In this document: positions 33,753-45,725 of the stretch, piece by piece
How the letters are laid out: every line of letters starts with the position of its first letter
Position numbering within the stretch: the first letter of the stretch is position 1
Assembly (NCBI RefSeq): GCF_001641265.1
Contig: NW_020167524.1
Location: 1,240,001 to 1,304,000, forward strand
Direction: 5' to 3'
Source of the DNA: Pseudogymnoascus destructans
Lineage: Eukaryota; Ascomycota; Leotiomycetes; Thelebolales; Thelebolaceae
Length of the DNA: 64,000 bases
Position numbers and translations under genes: made by a program
Notes under the pieces: model-generated
Seen by the model: only the letters and a program-made list of their open reading frames with translations
Told to the model about the DNA's origin: nothing
The model's database searches: none

Positions 33753-34967
33753 TCAAAGTGTCTTTTTCGATTCTACGCCCCCCTTCCACTTCTCTGGATT
33801 TGAGCGCACAATTTCAGGTAAAGACGTGAACGTCCTTGGCCAGGACAGTTCATACTCATCTTGGCGCTCGTTAAGGCAGTGACGAAGCCAAATACCCCAC
33901 ACGAGAGACATGTAGGCTCCTGTTCCCGTCATCAGATGCCTATAGAAATTTGTTAGCTTCAAATTATGCCCTCGACGGTTCCATGTATTGCTTACCACCA
34001 GCCATGACCCTCCAAGAATATACCCCAAGGCAGGCCCATATCATGCCTCCAACGTCGAACAGTCGAACAGTAATAATTATCCAAGTTCCATATGCCAAAG
34101 CCTCCAAGGAATACGGTAAGACCAAGTCCAATCATCAGCCACATATCTCGAAGGATTTGTTTGTCTCTCTTGGCATCTTCGGCGCTTATTGTGCCATTTG
34201 GGGATGCTTGACCATATTTGGCCCGGAGTGATGGCCGAATGTTGATCTCCATCACATACATGCTCCGGAACACCACAGTGGCTGTAAGGATCGCATACGT
34301 ATTCTGATGAAACGTAGGGTCTTGAAGATAATGATAATAACCCTTGGTGCTGTTAGAAGGTGACCCATACATGTAATAGAGCGTATCAGCGTACCGTTAT
34401 AAATATACAGAGAGCTGTCAGTCCGGCAGCCAGGGTCTGACAGAATTGGCGGGTCTGGTTGAATGAGAAGCATGCATAGCACATCAGGCACGTCGTGTAT
34501 ATCATGGAAAGCTCATCGACTAGCTGCCATGGATCTATATATCTGTTAATACACGTCAAATTTAGCTGACTCGTTGACCTACACTTCAGGGTGCTATGAA
34601 ACATAAAGCTTCCAGTCCCCACAGCCAGGTATCCCAGGAAGGTTATCATAAAAACCGTGTCATGCCCATGTTTTAGACAGTTTCGGACTCCCTTGATGCC
34701 AAGATACATGAAGAGAAGGTTTGTCAACGTATTGACAATTTCTGCTGCGTATATAGTTGCATAATAGTCCTACGGTCCAAGTCAGTGCCAATCCATCATT
34801 TGCCACAGAGATATAGCGTGATGTACCTCCTCGCACCAGTTTATTGTGCTTGTTTGGGGATGCCAAAAGCCTTGCTTGGTACTGCTGGGATAGTCAATGG
34901 CGGGCAGCCATCGAGCGGCCGTTTCTAAGTGACCAGACTTCATTGTTGTCGACGAGTTGAGCGTCAT
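33753..34967 (-). CDS. YPC1: Alkaline ceramidase (Ypc1/Ydc1 family)
   Basis: Integral membrane hydrolase of the endoplasmic reticulum that splits (phyto- or dihydro-)ceramide into base and fatty acid. Exons are 34967-34827, 34769-34583, 34534-34395, 34342-33996 and 33939-33753, giving 333 aa. The family blocks are STINWCEEDYY near the start, GTGSFMFHSTLKYPWQLVDE in the second and third exons, and GHGWWHLMTGTGAY near the end. These contain the Ser, Asp and three His that bind zinc and catalyse. Several hydrophobic segments fit a seven-helix protein. An in-frame ATG at 34943 is an alternative start. Yeast has two paralogues, so the symbol is a family-level choice. Confidence 0.92.
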
Positions 34968-36020
34968 AGCCTCGTACTATCCTGGATCTCCAGGTGGCCT
35001 CCTCGGACGACAAAGATTGCAGCGTCTGAGATCCTATCCTCCAACGTAAAAATACGGATAAGATGCAGACTATGAATTGGGACGACAATGATAAACAATG
35101 ATGAGTGATGAGCAAAGGAGAAATACAGATGAGGAGAAAGGTTTTGGATCTTCGGATGGGTCGTGCTTGCGTGTGCCTGCCTTTTTTGGTTCGAGAAAAG
35201 GTACCAAGGAGTACATACGATATCTTAGCGGCCGGCCCCGAGGCAGAGCAGCTCTTAACAATGAATGCCTGTGACTTTTCGCTGTCGGCGCTGTCGGGAG
35301 GGGTAGAGTGCCTGGGAGCTTCAGAATGAAGTAGGATGGTCTGAGAGACGTCATCGCACACGCCCGGATCAACGGAAACGGTTTAAACATTGTGGATCAT
35401 ATTATAAGGTCGCGGCTGCTTGAGGCGAAGAATGGATCTACTTTATGTCTTCTTTTATTGTCTCAATCTGTTCCGGAAGAGGTTTATAGAAAGAGAGTTT
35501 ACCAACGACTTGATGTATGTAACTTAGCACAACCACGGGCTGAGCCAACAGATCGATAACGAGAAACGTCATCAAAATAGCCTTGTGAGACACATAAATC
35601 GCCTCTGTGCTTTTGCCACGGATGGTTGTCTAGAGTAGGAATTTGATCACAGCGAATATAGTACTTTCAATAACCAGCCTCTCGCTATGCCCTCTGTCTT
35701 ATATGTCACCGTAACAATAGAATACCAAAAACTAAAAAGCTCAATGTGTATACAGCCCCAGATATCACATATCACAAGCTTGGGCGCGGAATTATATTGT
35801 TACGGTTGACGAAAAGGACCCACTATGAACAACGCCGTGGTTGAAGCTCAACCCCCACCACGAAAGCACCAAACAGTTCAAGGCCACGTTATTGTCTACT
35901 ACACGACCTCCATATTCGTACCTTGGATAACTTTGGTTCCACAATTTAGAGCGCACAGCGAGACTTCGACTGCCAAAACCGTCTAGCTTTGTCGGTCTGT
36001 ATATATATTATTCGAGCAAA
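34968..36020. other. Intergenic region between ceramidase and prefoldin 1
   Basis: A 1053-bp spacer between divergent genes, holding both promoters. Open frames on the minus strand near 35000-35390 show no family signature and overlap the ceramidase 5' leader. No repeat is seen. Confidence 0.4.
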
Positions 36021-36548
36021 ATGTCCATTTCCAACGAAGCTCTCCAAAAGGTACGCAGCGAATGAATTACTTCTCCTCTATTCGGAGTACATACGGCTCA
36101 TGCTAATCTCTGTGACTGTAGCTCGCGCAAGAGATCGAGACGCAGGCTATCCAGGCACAGCAGCAGATCAATGTCGTCAAGTCACAAATAGCTGTGAAGC
36201 AGCGCGACATGCGACTCCTGCAGCTGACCTCGAGCGAAGTATCTACGCTACCAGAAAATACAAATATATACGAGGGGGTTGGCAAGATGTAAGTCAAGCC
36301 TCCAAGAGGAGTCCTGTGGGCAATACGTGGATCACGCACGAGACCGAATAAATCTCAACTGCTAACACAACACGAATAGGTTCGTCTTTAGCCCTACGAC
36401 CGAGGTTGATAAAAGATTAACATCGGAAACTGCTGGGCTCAAGACCGACGTCGAGTCCTTAAACAAGAAATTACACTACCTCGAGACAACATACAAAAAT
36501 AGCCGTGAACATATGGAGCAGATCTTCAAGAGCGGAGGGCGCGCATAA
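36021..36548 (+). CDS. PFD1: Prefoldin subunit 1 (beta-type)
   Basis: Beta-class subunit of the prefoldin co-chaperone. Exons are 36021-36050, 36122-36288 and 36380-36548, giving 121 aa. The start MSISNEALQKLAQEIETQA leads into a coiled coil. The family core is TNIYEGVGKMFVFSPTTEV, which aligns with the NMYEGVGRMF motif of subunit 1, followed by a second helix ending HMEQIFKSGGRA. The intron between Lys-Met and Phe falls inside this motif, so an unspliced reading misses half the protein. Confidence 0.9.
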
Positions 36549-38068
36549 CAAGGGCCAAACAAAAACAGGAGAGCTCGCGCGGGATGGAGAGACCCAAGCG
36601 CAGTGTGAGAAGTGCAGCCAATATCCTCTTGTTAGTAAAATGAGGGGGGGGCGTGTTGTTGGAGTGTCGCTATTGTTGCCATTTTTCGAGTCAGGAGGGT
36701 GCCAGAAGATACGCTTGCTGGGCGCGTAGTCTCTACTGTCAAGACATCAGACGACTCAACTTCCCAGAGGGCAAAAGAAGAGGTCGAGGGCCGCATATAA
36801 AGGTCTCTAGGCGCATGTCGGGGCGCTTCGCCAGGCGCGGACTATGGCGCTTAATCCTCTCAAATATACTTTGGCGGACAAACTAAGGTTACTTGTCATG
36901 GCCGCATGGCATACCCGAAACACACTTTGTTTTATAGCGCGCAGTATTAGATCAGGTCCAGACACGTTCTGTGGCCTGTTGTGGATTCAGATATTGTGGA
37001 GTTAGACACAACCCTACAGTTTACAGAAACACACTCCATCACCTGCCAAAAATGGGAATCAAATCGAATCTGAATAATCCAAAGCAAAGGCAACAAAGCC
37101 ACGCAAGCCATCCGTACCGGCTACTTTTATGGTATTCGGACGGCAATGCACGAAAAGGCAAGATGCGTTTCACGATTACTATGACATTACTTTCGTGGAC
37201 CCCGCCACGGCTAACATGCATGATCCTAATCCCACACAAGCTTCCACAAGTGACATGCACACATGCCCTACATTGATTACTCTATTATGGTTACAAATAG
37301 CCTCCGAGTCTCGTTCACGATGACTTATTTCCCTACTCTCTCCACATGAAAAGTTCGTTCGAATTCCAAGCGATCATTCTCAAGACGCGCGCATACTCGG
37401 ATGAAACTTGGCGAGACGCGCGGGTCGACCAGACGTTTCAGCGATGGGCGGAATATCCCAAATGCTTTGCTGTTGCGACCCCACTCTGGCCAAAATTAAT
37501 GTCTTGATTGATCATCCTTGCGAGTTGCTGCCGCTAAGCTCCATCTTGTGCCGCCGCTGAACCCCCCCATGCATGTGCTGAAGCCTAACACACCGATGGT
37601 CTACTTGGTACCATGGCTGTGATGTCACGATAGCCCATGCCGGCCCTTCCTCCACCATGCACGCCCTGATACAATGGACTTCAGGCCACACACTTCCCAC
37701 CACCCCGCCCCGCCCCTCACCTTCAGCCCAGTTCCCAGTCTTGAGCACACTTTCTTCGTCCGGTTGGTTTTTTTCTCCTTCATCCAACATCAATAGTCAA
37801 GGCACTAGTTGTTGTGGAGGGACATATAAGCTGCTCGCGAGCTTCAAAAACTTGCCGAGGGGTAAACACAGGAGTCGTCCTTGTGCCTCGTTGTCTCAGA
37901 GTGCGGAGTCGCTGGTCACCTGCCAAGTACCAACTGCCACCTACTCAGCAGTCAGAGTTTCCGCAAACGATATTATCAAGAGACTGTATTGTACAGTTTC
38001 TCCAGTATCTTTGTTTCATCTCCATCAGTACCCACAAGAAAGTTGCGGTTACCGCTATCTAATACACG
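36549..38068. other. Intergenic region
   Basis: A 1520-bp region with scattered short frames lacking any recognisable domain. A pyrimidine-rich stretch near 37680-37790 probably belongs to the promoter and leader of the gene at 38069. No RNA gene or repeat is recognised. Confidence 0.4.
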
Positions 38069-39350
38069 ATGAGTTACGGCGGCGGTCGCTACGACGATAG
38101 GGACGATATCGATATCCGCTTCCACCACCGTGGCCGGGCCGAGCCACGTTATGAGCAACCCCCACCCCGCCCAACCTACTTCGTCGATGAACGCCTCGAC
38201 ATTCGTGCCGGCGGCCGTTACGATAGGCGCCCCTCCCCCATGGCTCCGCAGCCTGTTATCATAAACAACCGCATCTACAACCATGACGAAGACTACCCCG
38301 AGCCGGCCCCGCGCCCAGTGCAGTTCCAGATGATGGCGCCGGCACCGGCACAGCGCGAGAGATCCAGATCCCGCCATGGCCGTCGCCGTCGCTCCCGATC
38401 GTCTTCGCGGTCCCGATCGCGCTCTCGCTCTCGCCACAGGCGCAAGTCGCAGGAGAAGCAGTTCATGACGAAGGAAGAGTATGAACTGGAGATGGCGCGC
38501 CGGGAGATTGAGGACTTGAGAAGGGCCCAGTATGAGGCCGGCAAGAAAGCTAATAAGAAGGAAGAAGAGAAGCCTAAGCATGACTATATGACCAAGGAGG
38601 ATTACGAACTGGAGCGTACTCGAAAGGAGCTGCACAAGTTCAAGCTCGAGCAGCAGCGCATCGAGGATGAGAAGTTACTGAAGAAGGAGCTTGAACTCAA
38701 GCAGCTGCTGAAGCAGAAGAAGGAGGAAGAGGAGAAGGAGGCCGCGAAAATGGCGGCCGAGGCAGCTGTGAAGGATTTCCAGCGCAAGCAGGCCGAGAAG
38801 GCCGCGAAGGAAGAGGAGGAGAAGAAGCAGCGTGACAAGGAGTACAAGGAGCGCGTAGAAGACGACATGAGGAAGTCGGGCTTGACCGACCAGCAAATTG
38901 CCGCCGTGCTCAAGAAGGAGAAAGTCGACGTTGCCGCCGCTGGGACTCGCCCCATGTACACCAAAATGGCACGGCGTTATCTTTCGTACGAGACACTGAA
39001 TGCCTTCCGCATAGACTATACCATTGACCAGGTATGCAAACCCAGATGGGCATAGATTTCTAGAGACTGATATTTTTTTTTGTTCGCAGGACCCCGAGTA
39101 CATTCTTATCAAGAGATGGGTGCCAGAGCATGAGCAGGATTTCTTGTGGGAGCACACGAGGGAGCTCCGCGAAAGGCGCCGCGCTGTCACCAGTACCACA
39201 AACACGACGGTGTTGCAGATTGAGCAGGGGGGGGGACACCACCACCACCACGGTCATGGTGAAGTGCAATACGAGTTTGTGAAGAAGAAGGGGAGGAAGA
39301 GAGACAAGTCCCCTGGCTTGATAACCTTCCTCGCTGGTGGTAAGAGATGA
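38069..39350 (+). CDS. RS-rich coiled-coil protein with a conserved fungal C-terminal domain
   Basis: Exons are 38069-39031 and 39090-39350, giving 407 aa. The N-terminus is Arg/Pro/Tyr-rich. An arginine-serine tract (about residues 95-128) suggests a nuclear RNA-linked protein, by analogy only. A long Lys/Glu coiled coil with a repeated MTKEEYELE/MTKEDYELE element follows. The C-terminal domain is conserved in type: YTKMARRYLSYETLNAFRID then DPEYILIKRWVPEHEQDFLW. I believe this matches an uncharacterised fungal DUF family (possibly DUF8035) but cannot confirm it. A five-His run lies near the end. No enzymatic function is implied. Confidence 0.85.
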
Positions 39351-39640
39351 GAGATGAAGAGGGGATAGTGATGATTGGATGATAGCATGACATTTTGTTT
39401 TGCGCGGGGTCTGGAATCTTTTTTATCTACTTCTGATGTTTCTGGTGGTTTCGACACCTCTCAAATATAGCTACACTAGCTTTTATACCAAATCATTAAA
39501 TCATATATGGACAGTGATGCATGTGAATAATGTCTCGAAAATGGCAAACCAAATCAGTGAGTAGTATGGAGTAAAAATGTTGATACAACCGTTCGTATCA
39601 TACACTGAGTTGAGTTACATTCTAACAAAGGGCCCTGCCC

Positions 39641-40670
39641 TTACGAGAGGCCTTTCTCTTTCTCTTTCCAAGGAAGCTCTGCTCTTCTAATGAGTTCTTC
39701 ATAAAGTGTCCAAGCCAGCGCCGAACTCATAGCCTTCCTCGCCATCCGTATCGCCAGGCCATCAAACAAGCTCCTGAACCCGTCCTCCGTGATCATTTTC
39801 CTCGACGCCTGCACCATATTCCGGTATTCCCTCGGCCGTAATTGGATTCGCGTCTTGATCGAGTCGAACGGATTCGTGATAGCCGTCGCAAGCCCCGCAG
39901 CTACAACCCCAGACCCAAAGTTGATAGACGCCGAAGTCCCCCCCGCCATGGCCATCTCTGGAGCACCCGGAACACCAACATTCTGAACCATCCGACTCAT
40001 CCGCTTCTTAAACTGCTCATAAAATAATACATACAGCCCCGCATACGGGGCATCACGGACCGCAGTTGCGCCAAACCCAGCAAAAAACCCTCTAATACCA
40101 TCCGTCTTCAATATATCCTTGCTCGCGCCAATAATAGAGTGGTAGGCGTACATATTCGATTCGTACCGCACTTTGATCACCGTTATAGGCATCAGCACAA
40201 AACCCGCCGATGTCCTCGCTATCGCGCCCGTCGTGAGGTTCGCCAAGTTCGAGAGCTTCGGGAGCGCGGACGACGTCGATGGCTGCACCTTTGAGCCATC
40301 GACAACGCCTATATTCCGGAGCAAGGTCGAGCGCGTAACATGCTGTCGAAGCGCATTGAGACTGGTGAAGTATAAGGCGGATCCTAATCCGGTGCGCAGA
40401 GCTGACGGCGCGGTTCCGCGCCAGAAGCCCCAGATGGCTTTTGGGCCAGCTAAAATTTCGCGGAAGGAGGCGCTGAGAGAGCTCGAGCCGGATTGTTGTA
40501 CACGCGTCTTGAGGAGGTCGGCAGGTTGAAGAAGGACGGCGGATAGGATGCCGGAGCCTAGCCCAGCTGTGAAATGAAAGACTGTGGTGGGATGATTAGT
40601 GGGTTGCCTTTTGGATTCCTGGGAGGCGTCTCTTACCAGGCGACGACCGAGGTTGGCCGCCATTTGACAT
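39641..40670 (-). CDS. HEM25: Mitochondrial glycine transporter Hem25 (SLC25A38 family)
   Basis: Inner-membrane carrier that imports glycine for the first step of haem synthesis. Exons are 40670-40637 and 40581-39641, giving 324 aa. Three mitochondrial carrier repeats are marked by QPADLLKTR, MPITVIKVR and NPFDSIKTR. The start MSNGGQPRSSP joined to VFHFTAGLGSGILSA comes from ATG 40670 after removal of a 55-nt intron with GTAAGA, CTAAT and CACAG signals. A longer unspliced frame from ATG 40663 also exists but gives an unrelated N-terminus. Divergent from the amidase gene at 40999. Confidence 0.93.
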
Positions 40671-40998
40671 ATCCAACGTGGGTCAGTTTACCATGTCAAT
40701 AAAGCTATACGATCCCGCGTTGCGTATGCATACTCGCGCGAAAAAAGTTGAAAGGGGATGTCAAATGAGTGAGAGATAGTTCTGGGCGAGGTTCCCAGAG
40801 TTCTTTCCGCTCCTCCCGAGGTTTCCAGGCACTATTTCCCCAGATTTCGGTTCGGCATCAGACGTCATCATTGGCAGGCCAGGTACGTCTGAAAGCACAC
40901 CACGTTTTCGTATGAGGACCACGTGATATCGCGTCAAGTTGGATCCTCTTGGAGCAGTGTGAACGATTCTTTAAAGACTTGCAAAAGATATATTAAAT
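40671..40998. promoter_or_regulatory. Divergent promoter region between HEM25 and the amidase gene
   Basis: A 328-bp spacer holding both promoters. TATTAAATATGG immediately precedes the amidase start. TGACGTCATCA-like text (GACGTCATCA at 40861) is an ATF/CREB-type sequence, noted by pattern only. Confidence 0.4.
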
Positions 40999-42010
40999 AT
41001 GGCAATTGTCGTAAGTGACCTGTGGTTCAGTAAAAACTCCCCTGCTAAAATAATATAGGCGGTGGGACAGCTCTGTTCCAAAGTCTCCATGGCTCACAAC
41101 CTTCGACTGGTGAAAGACCTTGTTGACCAGGCTTCGGCCGCAGGAGCAAAGGTCAGATATAAAAATACCTTAGCAAAAACATATCTGAGCTTATTAGGCT
41201 TTGTTTCTTCCCGAGGCGACTGATTATATCGCTTCCTCTACCGAGGAGTCCCTTGCGTTGGCAAGGTCCGTCGATGATAGCATATTCGTCCAAGGCGTAC
41301 AAGCTGCCAGTATGGAAGCAGATATTGCCATCAATGTTGGTATTCATGAGCTAGGTGACTCAGGGAAGAAAGTGAAGAATACGTCTATCTGGATAGAGCA
41401 GGGGCAGATTATGCAACGATACCAAAAAATCCACTTGTTCGACGTCGATATTGCAGGAGGTCCCGTCCTAAAGGAGAGTAATAGCGTCGAGAAAGGCATG
41501 AGTATTCTTCCTCCGTTTGAAACCGCCGTCGGCCGAGTTGGTTTGACAATATGCTTTGATGTAGGTGGCATTCAGGATTGCAATACCGTTCAATTACTGA
41601 GGTGTATATTTGACAGCTGAGGTTCCCTGAAATCGGAATAGCGCTTCACCGTCAAAACGCACATATTATCACTTACCCTTCTGCATTTACAGTGCCCACA
41701 GGAAAGGCACACTGGGGGATACTCCTCCGGGCAAGAGCAATAGAGACACAATCCTATGTAATTGCTGCGGCGCAGGTGGGGCAGCACAATGAGAAACGCA
41801 CGAGCTATGGGCATTCAATGATTGTCGACCCTTGGGGCAAAATCGTGGCAGAACTCACTGGAGATGGCGATAAGCCGGAAATAGCTATTGCAGATATCGA
41901 TTTAGACCTTGTTAGCAAGGTCAGAAGAGAGGTGCCTCTTCTCAGAAGGACGTAAGTTATTGTACTATTCTACCCGAGTAGGCCAATGTTTGCTGACCAG
42001 GAGCGGGTAG
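40999..42010 (+). CDS. NIT2: Nitrilase-superfamily amidase, probably deaminated glutathione amidase
   Basis: Carbon-nitrogen hydrolase related to yeast Nit2/human NIT1, which repair deaminated glutathione. Exons are 40999-41010, 41059-41151, 41198-41560, 41617-41951 and 42001-42010, giving 270 aa. The first exon codes four residues and the last only three plus the stop. The catalytic triad is visible: Glu in FLPEATDY, Lys in RYQKIHLFD and Cys in ICFDLRFPE. The cysteine motif forms only after splicing of exons 3 and 4. The block LFDVDIAGGPVLKES is typical of the NIT1/Nit2 branch. Confidence 0.9.
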
Positions 42011-42293
42011 TGATATATATTGACTGGATTACGGATGGGATCTTGAGCACTTGTCATATTAAATTTACTGAAACTTCCGCTTGATAATGCCAAATCGCAA
42101 GTAATTTAGCACATTGATAGATTTCTATCCATAGTTTGAGCTGTGGTGTTGCCTATTTTGCATAATCCACACCTTTATACGGGTCTGTCATTTTTTCGTG
42201 CGGACAAATGCCCCTATATTATACATACATAGACATTAGGACCTATTATTCGATAGCCGTGCCATATTTGACAACCCCAAATCGTAATTGAAA

Positions 42294-45200
42294 CTATCCC
42301 CAAAGCGGCGCCACGATTTCAACTGCCCGTTCAACAACGGCCCGGACTCTGTCACCAAATACCCGGTTTGCACATTCAACCTCCAGATTCTCAAGCCAAA
42401 CCTTTGCCACCATCTTATCGACCTTAATTTCCACGCCGGGAACGGGAATGCCTGCCTTATGCAGCCTCTCTAGTTCGATTTTCTCTGCTTCCCTTGTTTC
42501 ATCTTCTTCATCCTTGACATCGGCTCCAGCCTCTTCAGGAAGTAGTTCAGGTAGTTTTGGTATTTCGATCGGGTTCAGTGCATCTGAACCGAACTGTGCC
42601 TCAAGGAACAAGAACAGCCGCTCCAGTCGCTCTGCCGGGGAAACATCTGCGTGTGGATTGCGATCGGGCAAGAAATGGCCGTGATCATGACCATGGTTAT
42701 GATCGTGTTTACTTGAAGATTCTGTTCCAAGTTAGTAAACGTACGAAACAACGTGTTGAAATGGAAAAATGAAGGTAATGCGGGGGTGGGAGGGGTTGCT
42801 TACGTTTGACGGCTGCTGGGCTGCTCTCGACCGAAAATAAGACAGCCATAACTGCGTCAGCAATACCATCGTTCAGGATATTCCCTTCCCACTCGATGTC
42901 GACTTCGCCATTGCTTCTATACCTCACGGTCACGCATCCCATAACCAGATACGTTGTGGTGCTTGCCCGCATAACTTCTTCGTCTGCCTTCTCAACAGAT
43001 TCGTTGCCGTTCATATGGGTATCACCATTCTCGTCTTTTACAGGCTCCCCGTCTGTCGCCTGGGATATGACTTCGATAGAACCAAATGTTCCTTCTAATG
43101 CCCACCTAATTAGGTCAATCCCTGCAGCACCTAATCGTATTCGTTGCTTGCACATAACCACCGTAGTAGTTAAACCGGCATATTCACGGAGATCCTCAGG
43201 CGCCATGAGGGAGAGCTTGAAATCGTTCTCCACAAGAACGCCGCTGATTATCTTACCTCCGTCATCAAATTGCAATTCACCGCCTTCCCCGCTGGTCAAT
43301 AGCGTTGGAGGAGATAGGTTTGCTAGCTTTCCAACAACTTTCGCAATTTTGTCGGCTTTAAATGGAATACGTACTTCTTCGCAGTTACGTGGCGAGTAAA
43401 CCTTAACCTTCTTGGACTCGGGGAGATTGGCGTTAAGAGAAAGAAGTTTCGATTTCAATCGCATCATATTATGTTGCTCGCCATGGACAAGAATCTGCCC
43501 CAGTTAGAGACGTGAAAAACATAATTTGATTGAAGCTGGGGACATGGAATACTTACAACGACAGGCGCGGCAACCTTTTCAATGAATTCTCGGTTCTCAA
43601 CACCATCAACATGAGCAGCGAAACTGAACTCCTGAACACTGCAACGCCTGGGGACCATGACTTTTTCTCCGTCCTCACCTCCTCTTCCTGCTCTTCTATT
43701 TGCCCCGTTTCGTGACATAATAGCTTGGATCTGATCTGGTTCTTGCATAATAGACTTCGCCATTGTCCCTTCCACGCTGTAGCCGGTAATAACCACGCCA
43801 TTCTTGTCACTTGGTGCCCAGCGCTCAAGTAACTCCCTGCTAACTCCATTTTGCATCATACCCGGACTTGCAAGCATTACACAGCTTCCAACATCGTCGA
43901 ACCGCTCCAAGCTTTTGAGACTGCGAATATATTTGAAATCCCACGGCCCTCCGTTGGTACCTCCGGCTTCAGATTCAGCCATCCTCTCCCTGAATAGGCG
44001 CTTGATATTTTCATTCATGGCTCCAACATATGTTTGGTAAACGAGCATACACTTTCGGGCCAAGTTCGATGCATAGTAGATGGGTATATTTTGCAGGTCC
44101 TTGTGCCGTGACCAATACTCATCCAGAATCAATAATAACTCTTGAGCTCTGCCTAATGCGAATACGGGCATCAAGACTCTCCCCCCACGGTTTAAGATTC
44201 CCGTAATAGACTTCATTAGGGCCTGCTCACGCTCTAGACGAGGGACATGCGACGCGACACCATATGTACTCTCTGTGATCAACACATCAACTTTGACGTT
44301 TGCCGGAACAGATGCTGAAATTAAGTGGCGATCAGGCTCAATGCTGTAGTCGCCCGTGAAAAGTATAGTGAGCCCGGAAATCGAAATTAAGAACATGGCT
44401 GCCCCGAGGACATGTCCAGCTGGAAGGGGCGTGATGCGGATTGATGAGATGGTGTGCGTGGTGTGATAGTCAATGGCTTCAATCATTGGAAATGTGCTCG
44501 CATGGTCTGCTTCTGTGTATGGTGTCGATGATTGCTCAGTCGAACTGGAGTTGGACGACACACGAACGGAATCTTGTATAAGCCACTTGTAGATTGCCTT
44601 CGTGGGATGGGTCATGAAAACCCTGCCCTTGAAATTTGTCTTTGCCAGAACATAGGGTAGTGAAGCAGCATGGTCGATATGGAAGCTATGGACTTGTCAG
44701 CTACAAGGACTACTGACATGTCAATGCAATGCTAAGCGGACAAAATGCATGGTCGTATAGGCACAAAGGTATTTTATATTGTCTTCGTCCCATGCACGAG
44801 TGCACAGGTTCATCTCCGTGTGATCAAACAAGCATCTGGATAGGTAATGTATTGTATTGATCTCTGATATACATGCAACATGTAGTATAGGAAATAACAA
44901 CGATCGTTTGACAAATAGTCACCACAAAGGAGAAAAGGAAATGCTCGCCCCATGAAAAATTGTATGTCTGAAAGTTGCTGTGTAGGAAAACGGGCTTACT
45001 GGCTGATCAGAAGCACGTCGACGGTGCTCAAATCGAAATCATCGTAGAACGGAAGGGCTGAAAGACCGTCGAAAGCGGGATGCATGCCGGCGTCGAGCTG
45101 ATGTGAAAATTAGCCAATGATCGTCTTTAGAACCGCCGCAATGAAGCTCTTTACCATGACAGTCTTGCCCTTGTATTGAATGATATGGCACGACCTCCCC

Positions 45201-45304
45201 ACTTCGTTTCCACCTCCCAGGCACAGGAACATGAGCTCATCGTTCGGGTCCACAGTCTCTTCGACCGTTGGCGACATTGCGCCAGCTTTGCGTTTAGAAG
45301 CCAT
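42294..45304 (-). CDS. YSH1: mRNA 3'-end processing endonuclease Ysh1/CPSF73
   Basis: Metallo-beta-lactamase/beta-CASP endonuclease that cuts pre-mRNA before polyadenylation. Exons are 45304-45155, 45097-45000, 44685-43557, 43494-42804 and 42721-42294, giving 831 aa. Signatures are GGGNEVGRSCHI, the zinc motif HFHIDHAASLPY, GDYSIEPDRHL, the beta-CASP block CVMLASPGMMQNGVSRELLE and VVILVHGEQHNMMRLKSKL. The C-terminal domain contains a His-rich stretch near exon 5. The second intron (44686-44999) is 314 nt, far longer than others here, and splits the codon of the first His of the zinc motif. Divergent from TAF4. Confidence 0.94.
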
Positions 45305-45725
45305 TTGGTGATGTCGCAGGTATGGTTCAATATATTATGGAGAAGCTCTCCGAGGCCAATTGGGCAGTTCGCAGGTGAGAATGACGACTAGATCATGTCC
45401 TCAGTGGGACCTCAAGAAATCTAGGCCGTCTTTGGGTTGAGAATAAATAAACACAAATAAAATTAATTAGTATCGCGATCTGGTCGTAAGAGTGAGAAAG
45501 GGGATAAGAACAAGGTTGTCGCAGGTATCGCGAAATAAAGATCGAGACTCTGGAAGTATGTTGATGCCTGAATTAACTGTTGATGCCTGAATTTATGGTG
45601 AAGTGGTCTCCTTCGTGATGGGTCACATGACCATCCTTGCATGAGTGGGTCGCCGCCGCTGTCGTGGAAGTCGTCCTGGTCAACACGCGAACTGGATGAA
45701 CTTTCTCACTACATCCTCACTCACC
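45305..45725. promoter_or_regulatory. Divergent promoter region between YSH1 and TAF4
   Basis: A 421-bp spacer between two RNA polymerase II machinery genes. A short direct repeat (TGTTGATGCCTGAATT) occurs twice at about 45558 and 45578. Otherwise nothing is recognised. Confidence 0.45.

Noticed and set aside
34894..35390. Minus-strand frames upstream of the ceramidase
   Set aside because: No family signature, and they overlap the ceramidase 5' region in another frame; more likely leader and promoter.
37657..38100. 147-aa frame before the RS-rich gene
   Set aside because: No recognisable domain, ends within the start of the real gene in another frame; probably promoter and 5' leader.
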